Positions 15,885-24,662 of a DNA stretch of 35,235 nt are shown here, one piece after another (positions within the stretch are counted from its first letter, which is position 1; every line of letters starts with the position of its first letter). A program made the position numbers and the translations under genes. Below the pieces are notes generated by a model. The model worked only from the letters and a program-made list of their open reading frames with translations, ran no database searches and was not told the DNA's origin. Source of the stretch: Oscillospiraceae bacterium (GTDB lineage: Bacteria > Bacillota > Clostridia > Oscillospirales > Ruminococcaceae). The stretch spans positions 1-35,235 of the forward strand of contig JALEOL010000039.1 in NCBI GenBank assembly GCA_022766785.1, written 5' to 3'.

Positions 15885-16928
15885 ATGGTTATCTGGATAA
15901 GTGTAATTGCGGCGGCGGTAGCATTCGGGCTTACATGGCTTGCCGGGGTGTGGTTCATTCCGTTTCTGCATAAACTGAAATACGGGCAGACTATCCTTGA
16001 CATCGGCCCGAAATGGCATAAGGCAAAAAAGCAGGGAACTCCCACCATGGGCGGTATCATGTTCATCATCGCGGTGAGCGTGTGCTTTGTCTGCGCCGTT
16101 GTGCTGTTCGGCGCTATGGGTGGAAAGAATTTCGCAGGCGGGGACAAAACGGAGCTTATAAGGGCAGGCTCGGGGCTTGTCATGGCGGTGATGTTCGGCT
16201 TCATGGGCTTCCTTGACGATTTCATCAAGGTGAAGAAAAAGCACAACGAGGGTCTGACTGTCATGCAGAAGATAGTTATCCAGGTGCTGATAATAGCCGC
16301 ATATTTCGCAACGCTGTATTTAAGCGGCGTTACCCGGACGGCTATCCTGTTCCCCTGGGGCTGGCTTGAACTTGGCTGGCTGTATTACCCGATAATGGGC
16401 GTTGTGATACTCTATCTTGTGAACGCAGTGAACCTCACCGACGGCATAGACGGGCTTTGTTCCTGCGTTACGGTGGTGTATATGGCGGCGTTCGCCTGCA
16501 TTTCCGGGATACTGGGAATGTACTGCGAGAGCCTGCTGGCGCTGCTCACCGCAGGAGGGTGTATCGGCTTCCTGATGTGGAATTTCCCTCCGGCAAAGGT
16601 ATTCATGGGCGACACCGGGTCGATGTTCCTGGGAGGAGTGGTCTGCGCGCTTGGCGTTGGCTGCTGCTCGGAATTCGCTATGCTGATCGTTGCGCTTGTC
16701 TATATCTGCGAGGCGCTTTCGGTGGTGATCCAGGTGACGGTGTTCAAGATAACCAAAAAGATATACCACACCAAAGAGGGCAAGCGGCTGTTCAAGATGA
16801 CGCCTATTCATCATCATTTTGAACTCAGCGGCTGGAGCGAACTGAAGATAGACATCGTATTCTCACTGATAACGGCGGTGCTGGGCACGCTTGCGGTGCT
16901 GCTTACTGCCAATATTCTTGCGTACTAG
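15885..16928 (+). CDS. mraY: Phospho-N-acetylmuramoyl-pentapeptide transferase MraY
   Basis: Integral membrane enzyme that transfers phospho-MurNAc-pentapeptide to undecaprenyl phosphate, forming lipid I. The 347 residues have about ten membrane helices with the diagnostic cytosolic motifs KQGTPTMGGIMFI, FLDDFIKVKKKHNEGL (catalytic Asp pair), NAVNLTDGIDGL, MGDTGSMFLGG and MTPIHHHFELSGWSE (His motif). It starts 21 bases after murF. The next gene is ftsW; murD, which often lies between them, is missing. Confidence 0.97.
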   Translation: MVIWISVIAAAVAFGLTWLAGVWFIPFLHKLKYGQTILDIGPKWHKAKKQGTPTMGGIMFIIAVSVCFVCAVVLFGAMGGKNFAGGDKTELIRAGSGLVMAVMFGFMGFLDDFIKVKKKHNEGLTVMQKIVIQVLIIAAYFATLYLSGVTRTAILFPWGWLELGWLYYPIMGVVILYLVNAVNLTDGIDGLCSCVTVVYMAAFACISGILGMYCESLLALLTAGGCIGFLMWNFPPAKVFMGDTGSMFLGGVVCALGVGCCSEFAMLIVALVYICEALSVVIQVTVFKITKKIYHTKEGKRLFKMTPIHHHFELSGWSELKIDIVFSLITAVLGTLAVLLTANILAY

Positions 16929-16944
16929 GACTGGAGGTTCATAA

Positions 16945-18207
16945 ATGGCGGCGGAACAGAGAACGGCTAACGGCGCAGCCCTGTCAAAACCGGCACGGGG
17001 CAGGGGAAAGGCTCCGGAGAAAAAGAAAAAAGAGCCGCACCGCTGGTGGATATTCTACTGGGGCGGGAGCATAGATATCCCGATGCTGGTGATAACGCTG
17101 GTGCTGCTGGTAATGGGCATCACGATGATGTTCTCGGCGAGCCATGCGCTTTCCTATCGCGACAACGGCGGCGACTCCTACCAGTATGCCACAAAGCAGG
17201 TGGGCTTTGCGATAGGCGGACTTGTTTCCATGTTTGTTCTGAGCTTCGTGGACTACCGCATACTCATGCATGAGTGGCACCCGAGGTGGTTCGGGAAGCG
17301 CCGCACCGTTTCGCTGGCTCATATCCTGCTGGTGCTTTCTATGGGACTTACCGCGCTGGTTATCCCGTTCGGCGTGCGAAACATGGAGGGCGGCCCCAAG
17401 CGTTGGCTTCCGCTGCCGGGACTGGGTACTTTCCAGCCGTCGGATATACTTAAAGTGGGGCTTATAGTCTTCCTTGCATACTACATCGCGGTGAACTACA
17501 AGAAAATGCGGCATTTCACCGTGGGTCTGGTAAAGCCTTTTCTGGTTTTCGGCGTGATAGTGGTGCTGCTGATGGCGCAGCCGCATTTGTCGGCGGTAGT
17601 AATCATGGGCGTTATCATGATGTTTATGCTGTACATCGGCGGTATCAATACGCGGTATGTGCTTGTCGCCCTGGGAGCCGGTCTGCTGGTGCTGATAATC
17701 GCGCTCGCGTTCTCGGATTACACCTATTTCTGGAGCAGGATCGCGAACATGTGGGATCCCCTTGCCGATCCCCAGAAGGACACCTATCAGACCTATCAGG
17801 CGGTTCTGGCGGTAGGCTCCGGGGGGCTTTGGGGAAAGGGCTTCGATAACTCCACCCAGAAATACTACTACCTCCCCGAGGCGCAGAACGACTTTGTTTA
17901 CGCGGTGTGCTGCGAGGAATTCGGCTTTATCGGCGGCGTTGTGATAATCCTGCTGTTCCTGATATTCGTGTTCCGTGGCTTTTACATCGGCAGGAAGTCA
18001 GACGACCGTCTGGGGCTTATGCTGGCGACGGGTATCTCGCTGCAGGTGGGACTTCAGGCGTTTCTCAATATCGGCGTAAACGTATCCGCCGCGCCGAACA
18101 CCGGTATCTCGATGCCGTTCTTCAGCTACGGCGGCACGGCGCTGTTCATGCTGCTGTGCGAGATAGGCGTGATGCTGTCCATATCAAGACGTGCAAAGCT
18201 GAGTTGA
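16945..18207 (+). CDS. ftsW: SEDS-family peptidoglycan glycosyltransferase FtsW
   Basis: Polymerises lipid II at the septum together with the class B PBP. The 420 residues begin with a Lys/Arg-rich cytoplasmic tail of about 33 residues, then ten predicted membrane helices. Family markers are MGITMMFSASHALSY in helix 1, GGPKRWLPLPGLGTFQPSDILKVG, YQTYQAVLAVGSGGLWGKGF, PEAQNDFVYAVCCEEFGFIGG and NTGISMPFFSYGGTALF near the end. Position beside murG and in a cluster with the septal PBP favours FtsW over RodA. CTGGAGG at 16931-16937 precedes the start by 7 bases. Confidence 0.95.
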   Translation: MAAEQRTANGAALSKPARGRGKAPEKKKKEPHRWWIFYWGGSIDIPMLVITLVLLVMGITMMFSASHALSYRDNGGDSYQYATKQVGFAIGGLVSMFVLSFVDYRILMHEWHPRWFGKRRTVSLAHILLVLSMGLTALVIPFGVRNMEGGPKRWLPLPGLGTFQPSDILKVGLIVFLAYYIAVNYKKMRHFTVGLVKPFLVFGVIVVLLMAQPHLSAVVIMGVIMMFMLYIGGINTRYVLVALGAGLLVLIIALAFSDYTYFWSRIANMWDPLADPQKDTYQTYQAVLAVGSGGLWGKGFDNSTQKYYYLPEAQNDFVYAVCCEEFGFIGGVVIILLFLIFVFRGFYIGRKSDDRLGLMLATGISLQVGLQAFLNIGVNVSAAPNTGISMPFFSYGGTALFMLLCEIGVMLSISRRAKLS

Positions 18208-18229
18208 TCTTATTGAAAGGTGATAATAC

Positions 18230-19357
18230 ATGAAAGCAATATTCGCAGCCGGCGGCACAGCCGGACACATAAACCCGGCTCTTGCCATTGCCGACAAACT
18301 GAAAAGCGTATTCCCGGAGGCTGAGATACTATTTATCGGCACTCCCCAGGGAATGGAAGCTCGGCTGGTGACGAAGGCAGGATATGCATTCTCCCCGGTG
18401 GAGATGGCTGGATTTCAGCGTAAGCTCTCGGTGCAGAACATCGGCAGGAACGCAAAGGCTGTGTATCTCTACCTTTTCGCCGCAAAGCGCGCCGTGCGTA
18501 AGATACTGAAGGAGTTCAAGCCGGATATCGTCATCGGCACCGGCGGCTATGTCACGGGAACGGTGCTGGGTCAGGCGGCGGCTATGGGCATAAAGACCGT
18601 CACCCACGAGAGCAATTCCTACCCCGGAATGGCGACCAGAATGCTGGCGAAGAAAGCGGATAAGATACTGCTCGCCACCGCCGACGCCGAGAAATACCTC
18701 AAGAGCACCGAGCGCTGCGTTGTTACCGGAAATCCGCTGCGCTCCAATATTGAGATCGAGGAGCGCTCCGCTGCGAGAAAAAGGCTGGGGCTGCCGGATC
18801 AGTTCACCGTGCTGTCGTTCGGCGGAAGCCTGGGAGCAAACCGCATTACCGAGGCGGTCGCGGAGCTTATCGCCTGGGAGGAAAAGACCGGCGGCATTAA
18901 CCACATACATTCCTACGGCGGAAAGGGCAGGGAGCTTTTCTACGGCGCGCTGGAGCAGTGCGGCGCATATGAGGACAAGCATAAGCACATTTTTCGGGAT
19001 TACATCGACAATATGTACACCTGCATGTGCGCGGCTGACCTGATAATTTCCCGTGCCGGCGCAATGACGATCACGGAGCTTATGGCGATAGGCAGACCTG
19101 CGATACTGGTTCCCTATCCCAACGCTGCTGAAAATCACCAGTACTACAATGCGCTGACCCTCAGCGACGCTCATGCGGCGATACTTATCGAGGACAAGGA
19201 TCTCACAAAAGCGCGCCTTGTGGAGGAGGTGTCCGCGCTTTATTCCGACCGCAGCAGACTTGCCCTGATGGAGGAGAATTCGCGCCGTTCCGCGAAAAAT
19301 GACGCTGCCGGGAGGATACTGAGCGAGATACTGGATCTTCTGGGCGAAAACAAGTGA
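18230..19357 (+). CDS. murG: UDP-GlcNAc:lipid I N-acetylglucosaminyltransferase MurG
   Basis: Peripheral membrane GT-B glycosyltransferase converting lipid I to lipid II. The 375 residues have AAGGTAGHINPALAIA at the N-terminus, IGTGGYVTGTVLGQAA, THESNSYPGMATRMLAKKAD, VTGNPLRSNI, SFGGSLGANRI and the donor-binding SRAGAMTITELMAIGRPAILVPYPNAAENHQYYNA. GAAAGGTGAT precedes the ATG. It starts 22 bases after ftsW. Downstream, a 375-base gap containing a palindromic element separates it from murA. Confidence 0.97.
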   Translation: MKAIFAAGGTAGHINPALAIADKLKSVFPEAEILFIGTPQGMEARLVTKAGYAFSPVEMAGFQRKLSVQNIGRNAKAVYLYLFAAKRAVRKILKEFKPDIVIGTGGYVTGTVLGQAAAMGIKTVTHESNSYPGMATRMLAKKADKILLATADAEKYLKSTERCVVTGNPLRSNIEIEERSAARKRLGLPDQFTVLSFGGSLGANRITEAVAELIAWEEKTGGINHIHSYGGKGRELFYGALEQCGAYEDKHKHIFRDYIDNMYTCMCAADLIISRAGAMTITELMAIGRPAILVPYPNAAENHQYYNALTLSDAHAAILIEDKDLTKARLVEEVSALYSDRSRLALMEENSRRSAKNDAAGRILSEILDLLGENK

Positions 19358-19422
19358 TCCGGATAACGCCTTAGTTTCTTCGATAACAAAAAAATCTCCT
19401 CTCGCATACTATGTTAACATGA

Positions 19423-19707
19423 GGCAACACCGCACAATTACCGGCTGTCGCCTTTGTTGCACGCTTGCTTGCATCTTTTCCGTTATATCGCACAAATTTC
19501 GTTTGAAAGGCGTGGTCTCCCCCGGTGGGGGAGGTGTCACGCTAGTGACAGAGGGGCTAGTTTGGCGCAAAATATTACATAATGCGTTAACGATCATGTT
19601 TCATTTTGCGCCAGACTAACGACAGAACAGCCTGTCTGCACTCAATTTGTACGATCTGACGAAAAACCTGCTGCGCAATCGCACAACAATAATTGTGCGG
19701 TGTCGCC
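19423..19707. mobile_element. MITE-like palindromic element inside the dcw cluster
   Basis: The ends are 18-base terminal inverted repeats: 19423-19440 (GGCAACACCGCACAATTA) and 19690-19707, whose reverse complement differs at one base (G at the fourth position). The 285-base element has no coding capacity. It carries three internal hairpins: CTCCCCC/GGGGGAG (19517-19533), TGTCAC/GTGACA (19535-19550) and a 16-base pair repeat (19558-19573 with 19603-19618). A clear target duplication was not seen. Its internal module and flanking words recur in the element at 29255-29427. Confidence 0.75.
19558..19618. repeat. Internal hairpin module, copy 1
   Basis: TAGTTTGGCGCAAAAT at 19558-19573 pairs with ATTTTGCGCCAGACTA at 19603-19618 (15 of 16). 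The 61-base module also shares loop words (AATGC, ATGTTTC) with the 60-base copy at 29306-29365, so it is a true dispersed repeat and not a chance palindrome. Confidence 0.8.
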
Positions 19708-19732
19708 ATAGCAATGCAGGAGGAGTGATATT

Positions 19733-21001
19733 ATGGCGAATAACCAGAAGCTGGTGATAAACGGCGGCAGGCGGCTGGAGGGCGAGATACAGGTGCACGG
19801 TGCCAAGAACAGCGCATTGCCGCTGCTGGCAGCGACGATACTTGCGCACGGGGAGTGCATTCTTCACAACTGCCCCATGCTCACCGATGTGGACGCCGCG
19901 TGCAGGATACTCTCCTGCCTGGGGTGCAGGTGCAGCAGGAGCGGCAGCACGGTGTGCGTTGACGCGTCGAACGTGTGCGGCAGCGAGATACCGGATAACC
20001 TCATGCGCGAAATGCGGTCGTCCATAGTGTTTCTGGGGGCTGTACTCGGGCGGACTCACCGCTGCCGGCTCACTTTTCCCGGAGGGTGCGAGCTTGGGGC
20101 AAGACCTATCGACCTGCACCTGGCGGCATTACGGGAAATGGGCGCCGTCATAGAGGAACAGCACGGCTGGCTGGAGTGCACAGTTCCGGGGGAACTTCAC
20201 GGTGCGAGGGTAACGCTGTCGTTTCCGTCGGTGGGGGCTACCGAGAACATAATGCTCGCCGCCGCCTGCGCGGAGGGCACGACGGAGATACACAATGCCG
20301 CCCGGGAGCCGGAGATAACCGACCTAGCCGCGTTCCTCGGGAAATGCGGAGCCAGGATCACCGGAGCAGGCGGCAGCACGATAGTTATCGAGGGTGTGAA
20401 ACGTCTGGAGCCTGCGGAGCACAGCGTTATCCCCGACCGCATAGCCGCCGGGACTTACCTCTGCTGCGCGGCGATGACCCGGGGCGAGCTGATACTCACG
20501 CGGTGCTGCCAGGAGCACATGACGGGGTATCTCCCGGTGCTTGAGAGCATGGGTTGCCGGTTGTATCCCTACGGCGGAGGGAAGCTGTACATAAGCTGCA
20601 AACGCAGGCTTACAGCGCCGCCGACAATACGCACCATGCCCTATCCGGGATTTCCGACGGATATCCAGGCGCCGTTCACCGCGCTGTGCGCCGCCGCCGA
20701 GGGCACGTCAGTGTTTGTTGAGAATATTTTCGAGAACCGCTACCGTCATGTGCCGGAGCTTATCCGGCTGGGGGCTTCCATTAAGGTGGAGGGCAGAGTG
20801 GCGGTGGTGCAGGGAGTTCCGGTGCTGTCCGGGGCGCGGCTTTGCGCCGGGGAGCTTCGGGGAGGAGCGTCACTGGTGACTGCGGCGCTGGCGGCGGAGG
20901 GCACAACTGAGATATCCGGCGTGGGATATATCGACAGGGGTTACGAGAGCATCGAGAAAACGCTGCGCTCCGTTGGCGCAGACATCACCCGTGTGGGGTG
21001 A
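19733..21001 (+). CDS. murA: UDP-N-acetylglucosamine 1-carboxyvinyltransferase MurA
   Basis: First committed step of peptidoglycan precursor synthesis: transfers enolpyruvate from PEP to UDP-GlcNAc; the target of fosfomycin. The 422 residues show INGGRRLEGEIQVHGAKNSALPLL (with the conserved Lys25-Asn26), the loop FPGGCELGARPIDLHL with the catalytic cysteine (Cys119, so the fosfomycin-sensitive Cys form rather than the Asp form), PSVGATENIMLAA, and FPTDIQAPFTAL with the conserved aspartate. It is unusually Cys-rich, including SCLGCRCSRS around residue 61-70. The ribosome binding site AGGAGG lies just past the MITE-like element. Its TGA is 26 bases before ftsQ. Some Firmicutes carry a second MurA; this may be one of two. 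Confidence 0.96.
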   Translation: MANNQKLVINGGRRLEGEIQVHGAKNSALPLLAATILAHGECILHNCPMLTDVDAACRILSCLGCRCSRSGSTVCVDASNVCGSEIPDNLMREMRSSIVFLGAVLGRTHRCRLTFPGGCELGARPIDLHLAALREMGAVIEEQHGWLECTVPGELHGARVTLSFPSVGATENIMLAAACAEGTTEIHNAAREPEITDLAAFLGKCGARITGAGGSTIVIEGVKRLEPAEHSVIPDRIAAGTYLCCAAMTRGELILTRCCQEHMTGYLPVLESMGCRLYPYGGGKLYISCKRRLTAPPTIRTMPYPGFPTDIQAPFTALCAAAEGTSVFVENIFENRYRHVPELIRLGASIKVEGRVAVVQGVPVLSGARLCAGELRGGASLVTAALAAEGTTEISGVGYIDRGYESIEKTLRSVGADITRVG

Positions 21002-21027
21002 ATTTCCCGAAAAATAAAGGAGCAGAA

Positions 21028-22086
21028 ATGGACAGCAGAAAAAAGCAGAAAGGACGCCCGGGGGCAAAACAGCAGAAAGCCGCGCCGCAGAACGCGAATC
21101 GGCAGCAGCCTGCGGCAAGAACGTCAGATCCGCAGCCGCAAAGACCGCGACCTGCCGCAAATCCACAGCCGCCAAGACCTCAGCAATTGCCGAAAAAGCC
21201 GGTAAGGCAGCTCACCCCGGAGCAGAAGCGCAGGACAGACCGTGCCTACAAACAGGCGACAGTTCACCGGAACGTCCGCAGCAAGCGCAGAGGACGCCGC
21301 GGCGGAAACTATGTGATGTATTATATTCTGGCTGCCGCAGTGATTATTACTGTTCTGATAATTCTCGCGAACACAGTGCTGTTCAACTGCGCCGCCATTG
21401 AGGTTGAGGGCAATTCCCGGTACACTGCGGAGCAGATAATCACCCAGTCCGGGCTTGAGAAAGGTCAGAACCTGCTGCACATCGATACAAAGGCGGCGCA
21501 GACGCGTATCTCTGCGGCGTTCCCGTTTATTGACGAGGTGGAGGTGCAGCGGTCGTTCCCCACGAAGATAAGGATCGTTGTAAAGGAAGCCGAGAAGTGG
21601 TTCCAGGTGAGCAGCGGCGGCGTGAATGCGGCGGTGTCCCGTATGGGAAGGATCGTGGAGCTGGGCAATACCACGGGACTTCCGGTGGTAGAGGGCTACG
21701 ACCCGGAGGAGCTGTCCCCGGGTAAAACCCTGGCTTCAAACGAGGCGGGCAAGACCACAATACCGTCACAGATACTGGAAATGGCAGAGGAATGCGGTCT
21801 GCCGAAGATCACGCGCATCGACATGGCTGACAGGTTCGATATCTCGGTGGACTGTGGAGACAACATCACGCTGCTTGTCGGCGGCGTTTCGGATCTCAGC
21901 GTGAAATTCGTGGAGGCAGCCGGGGCTATCCAGGAGGAGAAGTCCGATGTCACGATCGACCTGCGCGCGGAGGAGAAGATATTCGTCCGCGATAAGAACG
22001 AGCAGGAGCAGGTGCTTCCGGAGCTGGGGGGGACTTCTCAGGAGACCTCTGAGCCGGGAACTTCGGCAGCTTCCGGCGAAAGCTGA
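21028..22086 (+). CDS. ftsQ: Cell-division protein FtsQ/DivIB
   Basis: Bitopic divisome scaffold that binds FtsL and FtsB/DivIC. The 352 residues have a long basic, Gln/Pro-rich cytoplasmic tail (1-95), one membrane helix (about 96-118), then a POTRA domain starting CAAIEVEGNSRYTAEQI and a beta domain (IRIVVKEAEKWFQV). It ends in an acidic Ser/Thr-rich tail. AAGGAG at about 21017-21022 supports ATG 21028 over a GTG at 20998 that overlaps murA. Placement between murA and ftsZ matches many Clostridia. A 160-base gap with a strong promoter separates it from ftsZ. Confidence 0.92.
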   Translation: MDSRKKQKGRPGAKQQKAAPQNANRQQPAARTSDPQPQRPRPAANPQPPRPQQLPKKPVRQLTPEQKRRTDRAYKQATVHRNVRSKRRGRRGGNYVMYYILAAAVIITVLIILANTVLFNCAAIEVEGNSRYTAEQIITQSGLEKGQNLLHIDTKAAQTRISAAFPFIDEVEVQRSFPTKIRIVVKEAEKWFQVSSGGVNAAVSRMGRIVELGNTTGLPVVEGYDPEELSPGKTLASNEAGKTTIPSQILEMAEECGLPKITRIDMADRFDISVDCGDNITLLVGGVSDLSVKFVEAAGAIQEEKSDVTIDLRAEEKIFVRDKNEQEQVLPELGGTSQETSEPGTSAASGES

Positions 22087-22150
22087 TATAAAGCACAAAC
22101 AGAAGGTCAGCAGCTCGGTATAATTTGTCAAAATATTTTTAAAAAAACAG

Positions 22151-22179
22151 TTGAAATTATTCTGGTAATCTGATATAAT
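22151..22179 (+). promoter_or_regulatory. Strong extended -10 promoter for ftsZ
   Basis: TTGAAA (22151-22156), 17-base spacer, TATAAT (22174-22179) with an upstream TG (22171-22172) forming an extended -10. It gives ftsZ independent transcription in addition to any read-through from the dcw operon. Confidence 0.9.
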
Positions 22180-22246
22180 ATTAAGTAGTTGTATCGACAG
22201 GGGAGTTTTATATTCCGGCGTCATAAAAAATATGGAGGGTAAACAG

Positions 22247-23374
22247 ATGGCTTTTGAGATAGATAACCACGATGACGAGTTTGTAATGGACGATGATTTT
22301 GAGGATCAGACCAAAATAATGGTCATTGGCGTCGGCGGCGGCGGTGGAAACGCTGTCAGCCACATGGTCGAGGGCGGTATGACCGGTATCGACTATGTCG
22401 TTGCAAACACTGATGTCAAGGCTCTGCGCTCCAAGGACGGCAGCCGCATGCGCCGTATCCAGATAGGAAAGAAGCGCACCAAGGGTCAGGGCGCCGGCAA
22501 TAAGCCCCAGGTGGGACAGGAATCCGCCGAGGAGAACCGTGACGAGCTGAAGGCAGTCATGGAGGACGAGTCCATGGTGTTCATCGCAGCCGGAATGGGC
22601 GGCGGTACAGGCACAGGCGCGGCTCCTGTTGTGGCGAACATCGCAAAGGAGCTGGGCAAGCTCACGGTCGGCGTTGTAACAAAGCCTTTCGCGTTTGAGG
22701 GTCAGGCTAAGATGAACCAGGCGCTCAAGGGTATCGCGGAGATGAGAAAGTACGTTGACTCCCTTATCGTTATCCCGAACGAGAAGGTCAAGGAGATCTC
22801 CAACGCAAAGCTCAGCATGATCGACGCTTTCAAGGCGGTTGACAGTGTGCTGTACAAGGCTGTCAAGGGCATATCCGACCTGGTGAAGGGCGTAGGCTTC
22901 ATGAGCGTGGATTTCGCAGACGTAACCATGGCGCTCAAGGATTCCGGTATCGCTCATATGGCTATCGGCACCGGCAAGGGCGACAACAAGAACGAGGACG
23001 CTCTCGACCAGGTACTCCACAGCCCGCTGCTGGAGACTTCTATTCTTGGTGCACGCAGACTGCTTATCAATATCAGCATTCCAATGACCACCTCTGCTGA
23101 CGAGGTAGACGGCATCGCAAGCGAGATCACCAAGAACGCTGCTCCCGACGCTGAGATCAAGATGGGCATGCAGTTTGACGAGGAGCTTGCGGAGGACGAG
23201 GTTTCCGTTATCGTTATCGCAACGGATTTTGTTACCGACGAGGACGGCAATCCCGTCGAGGCTCCTGCTGACGCAGCGCAGGACTCTTTCGGAGCAGGCT
23301 TCAATGTACAGTCTCCTGAATTCGGGGGAGACAACGATATCGACAAGCTCATCAATATCCTGAATTCCAAGTGA
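22247..23374 (+). CDS. ftsZ: Cell-division GTPase FtsZ
   Basis: Tubulin-like GTPase that forms the Z ring. The 375 residues have IMVIGVGGGGGNAVSHMV at the N-terminus, the tubulin signature GGGTGTGAAPVVANIAKE, NADFADV-type T7 region (here SVDFADVTMALKD) and AGMGGGTGTG. ATG 22247 is preferred to ATG 22232 because TGGAGGG at 22233-22239 precedes it. Codon use is strongly biased, as expected for an abundant protein. The C-terminal end is NDIDKLINILNSK, not the common PxFL/I-R/K-R type peptide, after a short acidic linker. ftsA is absent, so the membrane anchor is probably SepF or another protein encoded elsewhere. Confidence 0.98.
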   Translation: MAFEIDNHDDEFVMDDDFEDQTKIMVIGVGGGGGNAVSHMVEGGMTGIDYVVANTDVKALRSKDGSRMRRIQIGKKRTKGQGAGNKPQVGQESAEENRDELKAVMEDESMVFIAAGMGGGTGTGAAPVVANIAKELGKLTVGVVTKPFAFEGQAKMNQALKGIAEMRKYVDSLIVIPNEKVKEISNAKLSMIDAFKAVDSVLYKAVKGISDLVKGVGFMSVDFADVTMALKDSGIAHMAIGTGKGDNKNEDALDQVLHSPLLETSILGARRLLINISIPMTTSADEVDGIASEITKNAAPDAEIKMGMQFDEELAEDEVSVIVIATDFVTDEDGNPVEAPADAAQDSFGAGFNVQSPEFGGDNDIDKLINILNSK

Positions 23375-23390
23375 TAAGGTCATAATACGA

Positions 23391-23428
23391 ACAGGAAGAT
23401 CCGCACTTAATAAGTGTGGGTTTTCTGT
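23391..23428 (+). terminator. Terminator after ftsZ
   Basis: CCGCACTT (23401-23408) pairs with AAGTGTGG (23412-23419), and ACAGGAAG (23391-23398) can extend the stem by pairing with TTTTCTGT (23421-23428) using G-U pairs. The T run is short, so termination may be partial. Confidence 0.7.
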
Positions 23429-23533
23429 CGTTTATGATTATTTTATATTATGCATTAATTGTTGCACATAGTATAAATCTCTTCACATGATATCGGGTAT
23501 TTTGTGTAAAGATTATAAAGTTGTTAAAAAGGC

Positions 23534-23562
23534 TTGAATTTTTATGGGATTTGATATACAAT
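23534..23562 (+). promoter_or_regulatory. Promoter of the 23627-27954 transcription unit
   Basis: TTGAAT (23534-23539), 17-base spacer and TACAAT (23557-23562), about 60 bases before the first ATG, which is preceded by CCGGAGGT. Located after the ftsZ terminator, indicating a separate unit. Confidence 0.7.
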
Positions 23563-23626
23563 AAGAGTATGCAGCGAAAAAATACATGCTGCGTTCTATA
23601 TATGCTGAACCACCGGAGGTATTATC

Positions 23627-24631
23627 ATGTTTTCTAAGTTAAGACGAGTTGTCTGCGCAGTCTGCGCGGCTGTCGTTATGGCGGCTGTTTCGGTCAGCGC
23701 TGCGGCGGACTATACATATCCGATTGATGATAATCAGCTTTGTGATGAGATCAAAGCGACTACGAGAGATATCCATGGATATGAGGGTACATTCACCTAT
23801 GATCTTGAGGACAGTGCTTCAAATAACTTTTTCTCACTGAGATTTCGTCTGTTCAACGAATTTGCAGATGCTGAATTCTGGAACAGCGACGATGTAAAGG
23901 TAGCTGTAGATGTCAAGCTGGAGACCAAGGGTGCGGACGTTATCGGTTGTATGCCTGCATTCACGACAAACTGGGACTGGATCGAAACAGAGCAGTATAC
24001 AAAGCTGAAATACGATGAGTGGATGACGCTTACCGACAGCGGAAAGTATCTGTATGAGTATTTCAAGGGCAAGACCCCTGCGTATGTCCTTTTCCAGATC
24101 AGAACGAACTGGGGTGCACCTGCCCAGGGTACGGTAAAGTTTACCGTCAGGAATTTCCGCATAATATCCGGCGATGGGACGACTGCTGTACAGCCCGAGC
24201 AGACCACCACGGCTGCAACGACCACCGAGACTACCACCACCGCTGCGACCACATCAGCGCCAGAGGAAACAACGGCAGTCCAGCCCACCGAGGAGCCTGT
24301 AATAAAGACCGAGGAGCCTGTTGACGCTTCCTCTGAGAGCGCTGATAATGCGACAAGCGAAGCAGTTCTGACCAACGAACAGGAAACCGTGGAAGCAGCA
24401 GTTACCACCGCAGCCACCGGGATCACCACTCCGCCCGAAAGCTCCGCTCCGTCTGAGACTACGACGATCAACATTCCGGAGATGGAGGGCGAGCAGCCGC
24501 AGGACTATTCTGAATATTACAAGAAAGAGTCGCCGATGATGATGATTTTTATCATCGTGGGAGTGGCTGCTCTTATCTCTGCCGGCGCGGTAGTCGGTTA
24601 TCTGATTTACAGAAAGAAGAAGTATTATTGA
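23627..24631 (+). CDS. Secreted, membrane-anchored protein with Thr-rich stalk
   Basis: Family not recognised with certainty. The 334 residues have a Sec signal peptide (1-27, RRVVCAVCAAVVMAAVSVSAAA), a globular domain (about 30-185) rich in Trp/Tyr/Phe with a probable beta-sandwich pattern ending TVKFTVRNFRIISGDG, a Thr/Ala/Glu-rich linker (about 190-290, many TTT and TTE runs) and a C-terminal membrane helix followed by YRKKKYY. The layout resembles surface proteins of ruminococci, where Thr-rich linkers join carbohydrate-binding modules; a carbohydrate-binding role for the N-terminal domain is a guess. It is first of three genes in the same direction (32 and 14 base gaps). Confidence 0.75.
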   Translation: MFSKLRRVVCAVCAAVVMAAVSVSAAADYTYPIDDNQLCDEIKATTRDIHGYEGTFTYDLEDSASNNFFSLRFRLFNEFADAEFWNSDDVKVAVDVKLETKGADVIGCMPAFTTNWDWIETEQYTKLKYDEWMTLTDSGKYLYEYFKGKTPAYVLFQIRTNWGAPAQGTVKFTVRNFRIISGDGTTAVQPEQTTTAATTTETTTTAATTSAPEETTAVQPTEEPVIKTEEPVDASSESADNATSEAVLTNEQETVEAAVTTAATGITTPPESSAPSETTTINIPEMEGEQPQDYSEYYKKESPMMMIFIIVGVAALISAGAVVGYLIYRKKKYY

Positions 24632-24662
24632 TATATGCAGGAAACTGTGACAGGAGGGGCGC

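Larger units (their letters stand above)
19358..19732 (+). other. Intergenic region murG-murA
   Basis: The 375 bases are mostly the MITE-like element at 19423-19707. The 65 bases before it are A-rich with no clear terminator. The 25 bases after it contain the murA ribosome binding site (AGGAGG near 19719). No gene is proposed: the open frames here mirror the palindromes. Confidence 0.7.

Noticed and set aside
19419-19619. Short frames within the murG-murA gap
   Set aside because: They are translations of the palindromic element and occur on both strands because of the inverted repeats.
22208-23383. A 391-codon minus-strand frame covering all of ftsZ
   Set aside because: A consequence of the strong codon bias of ftsZ; no ribosome binding site or domain.
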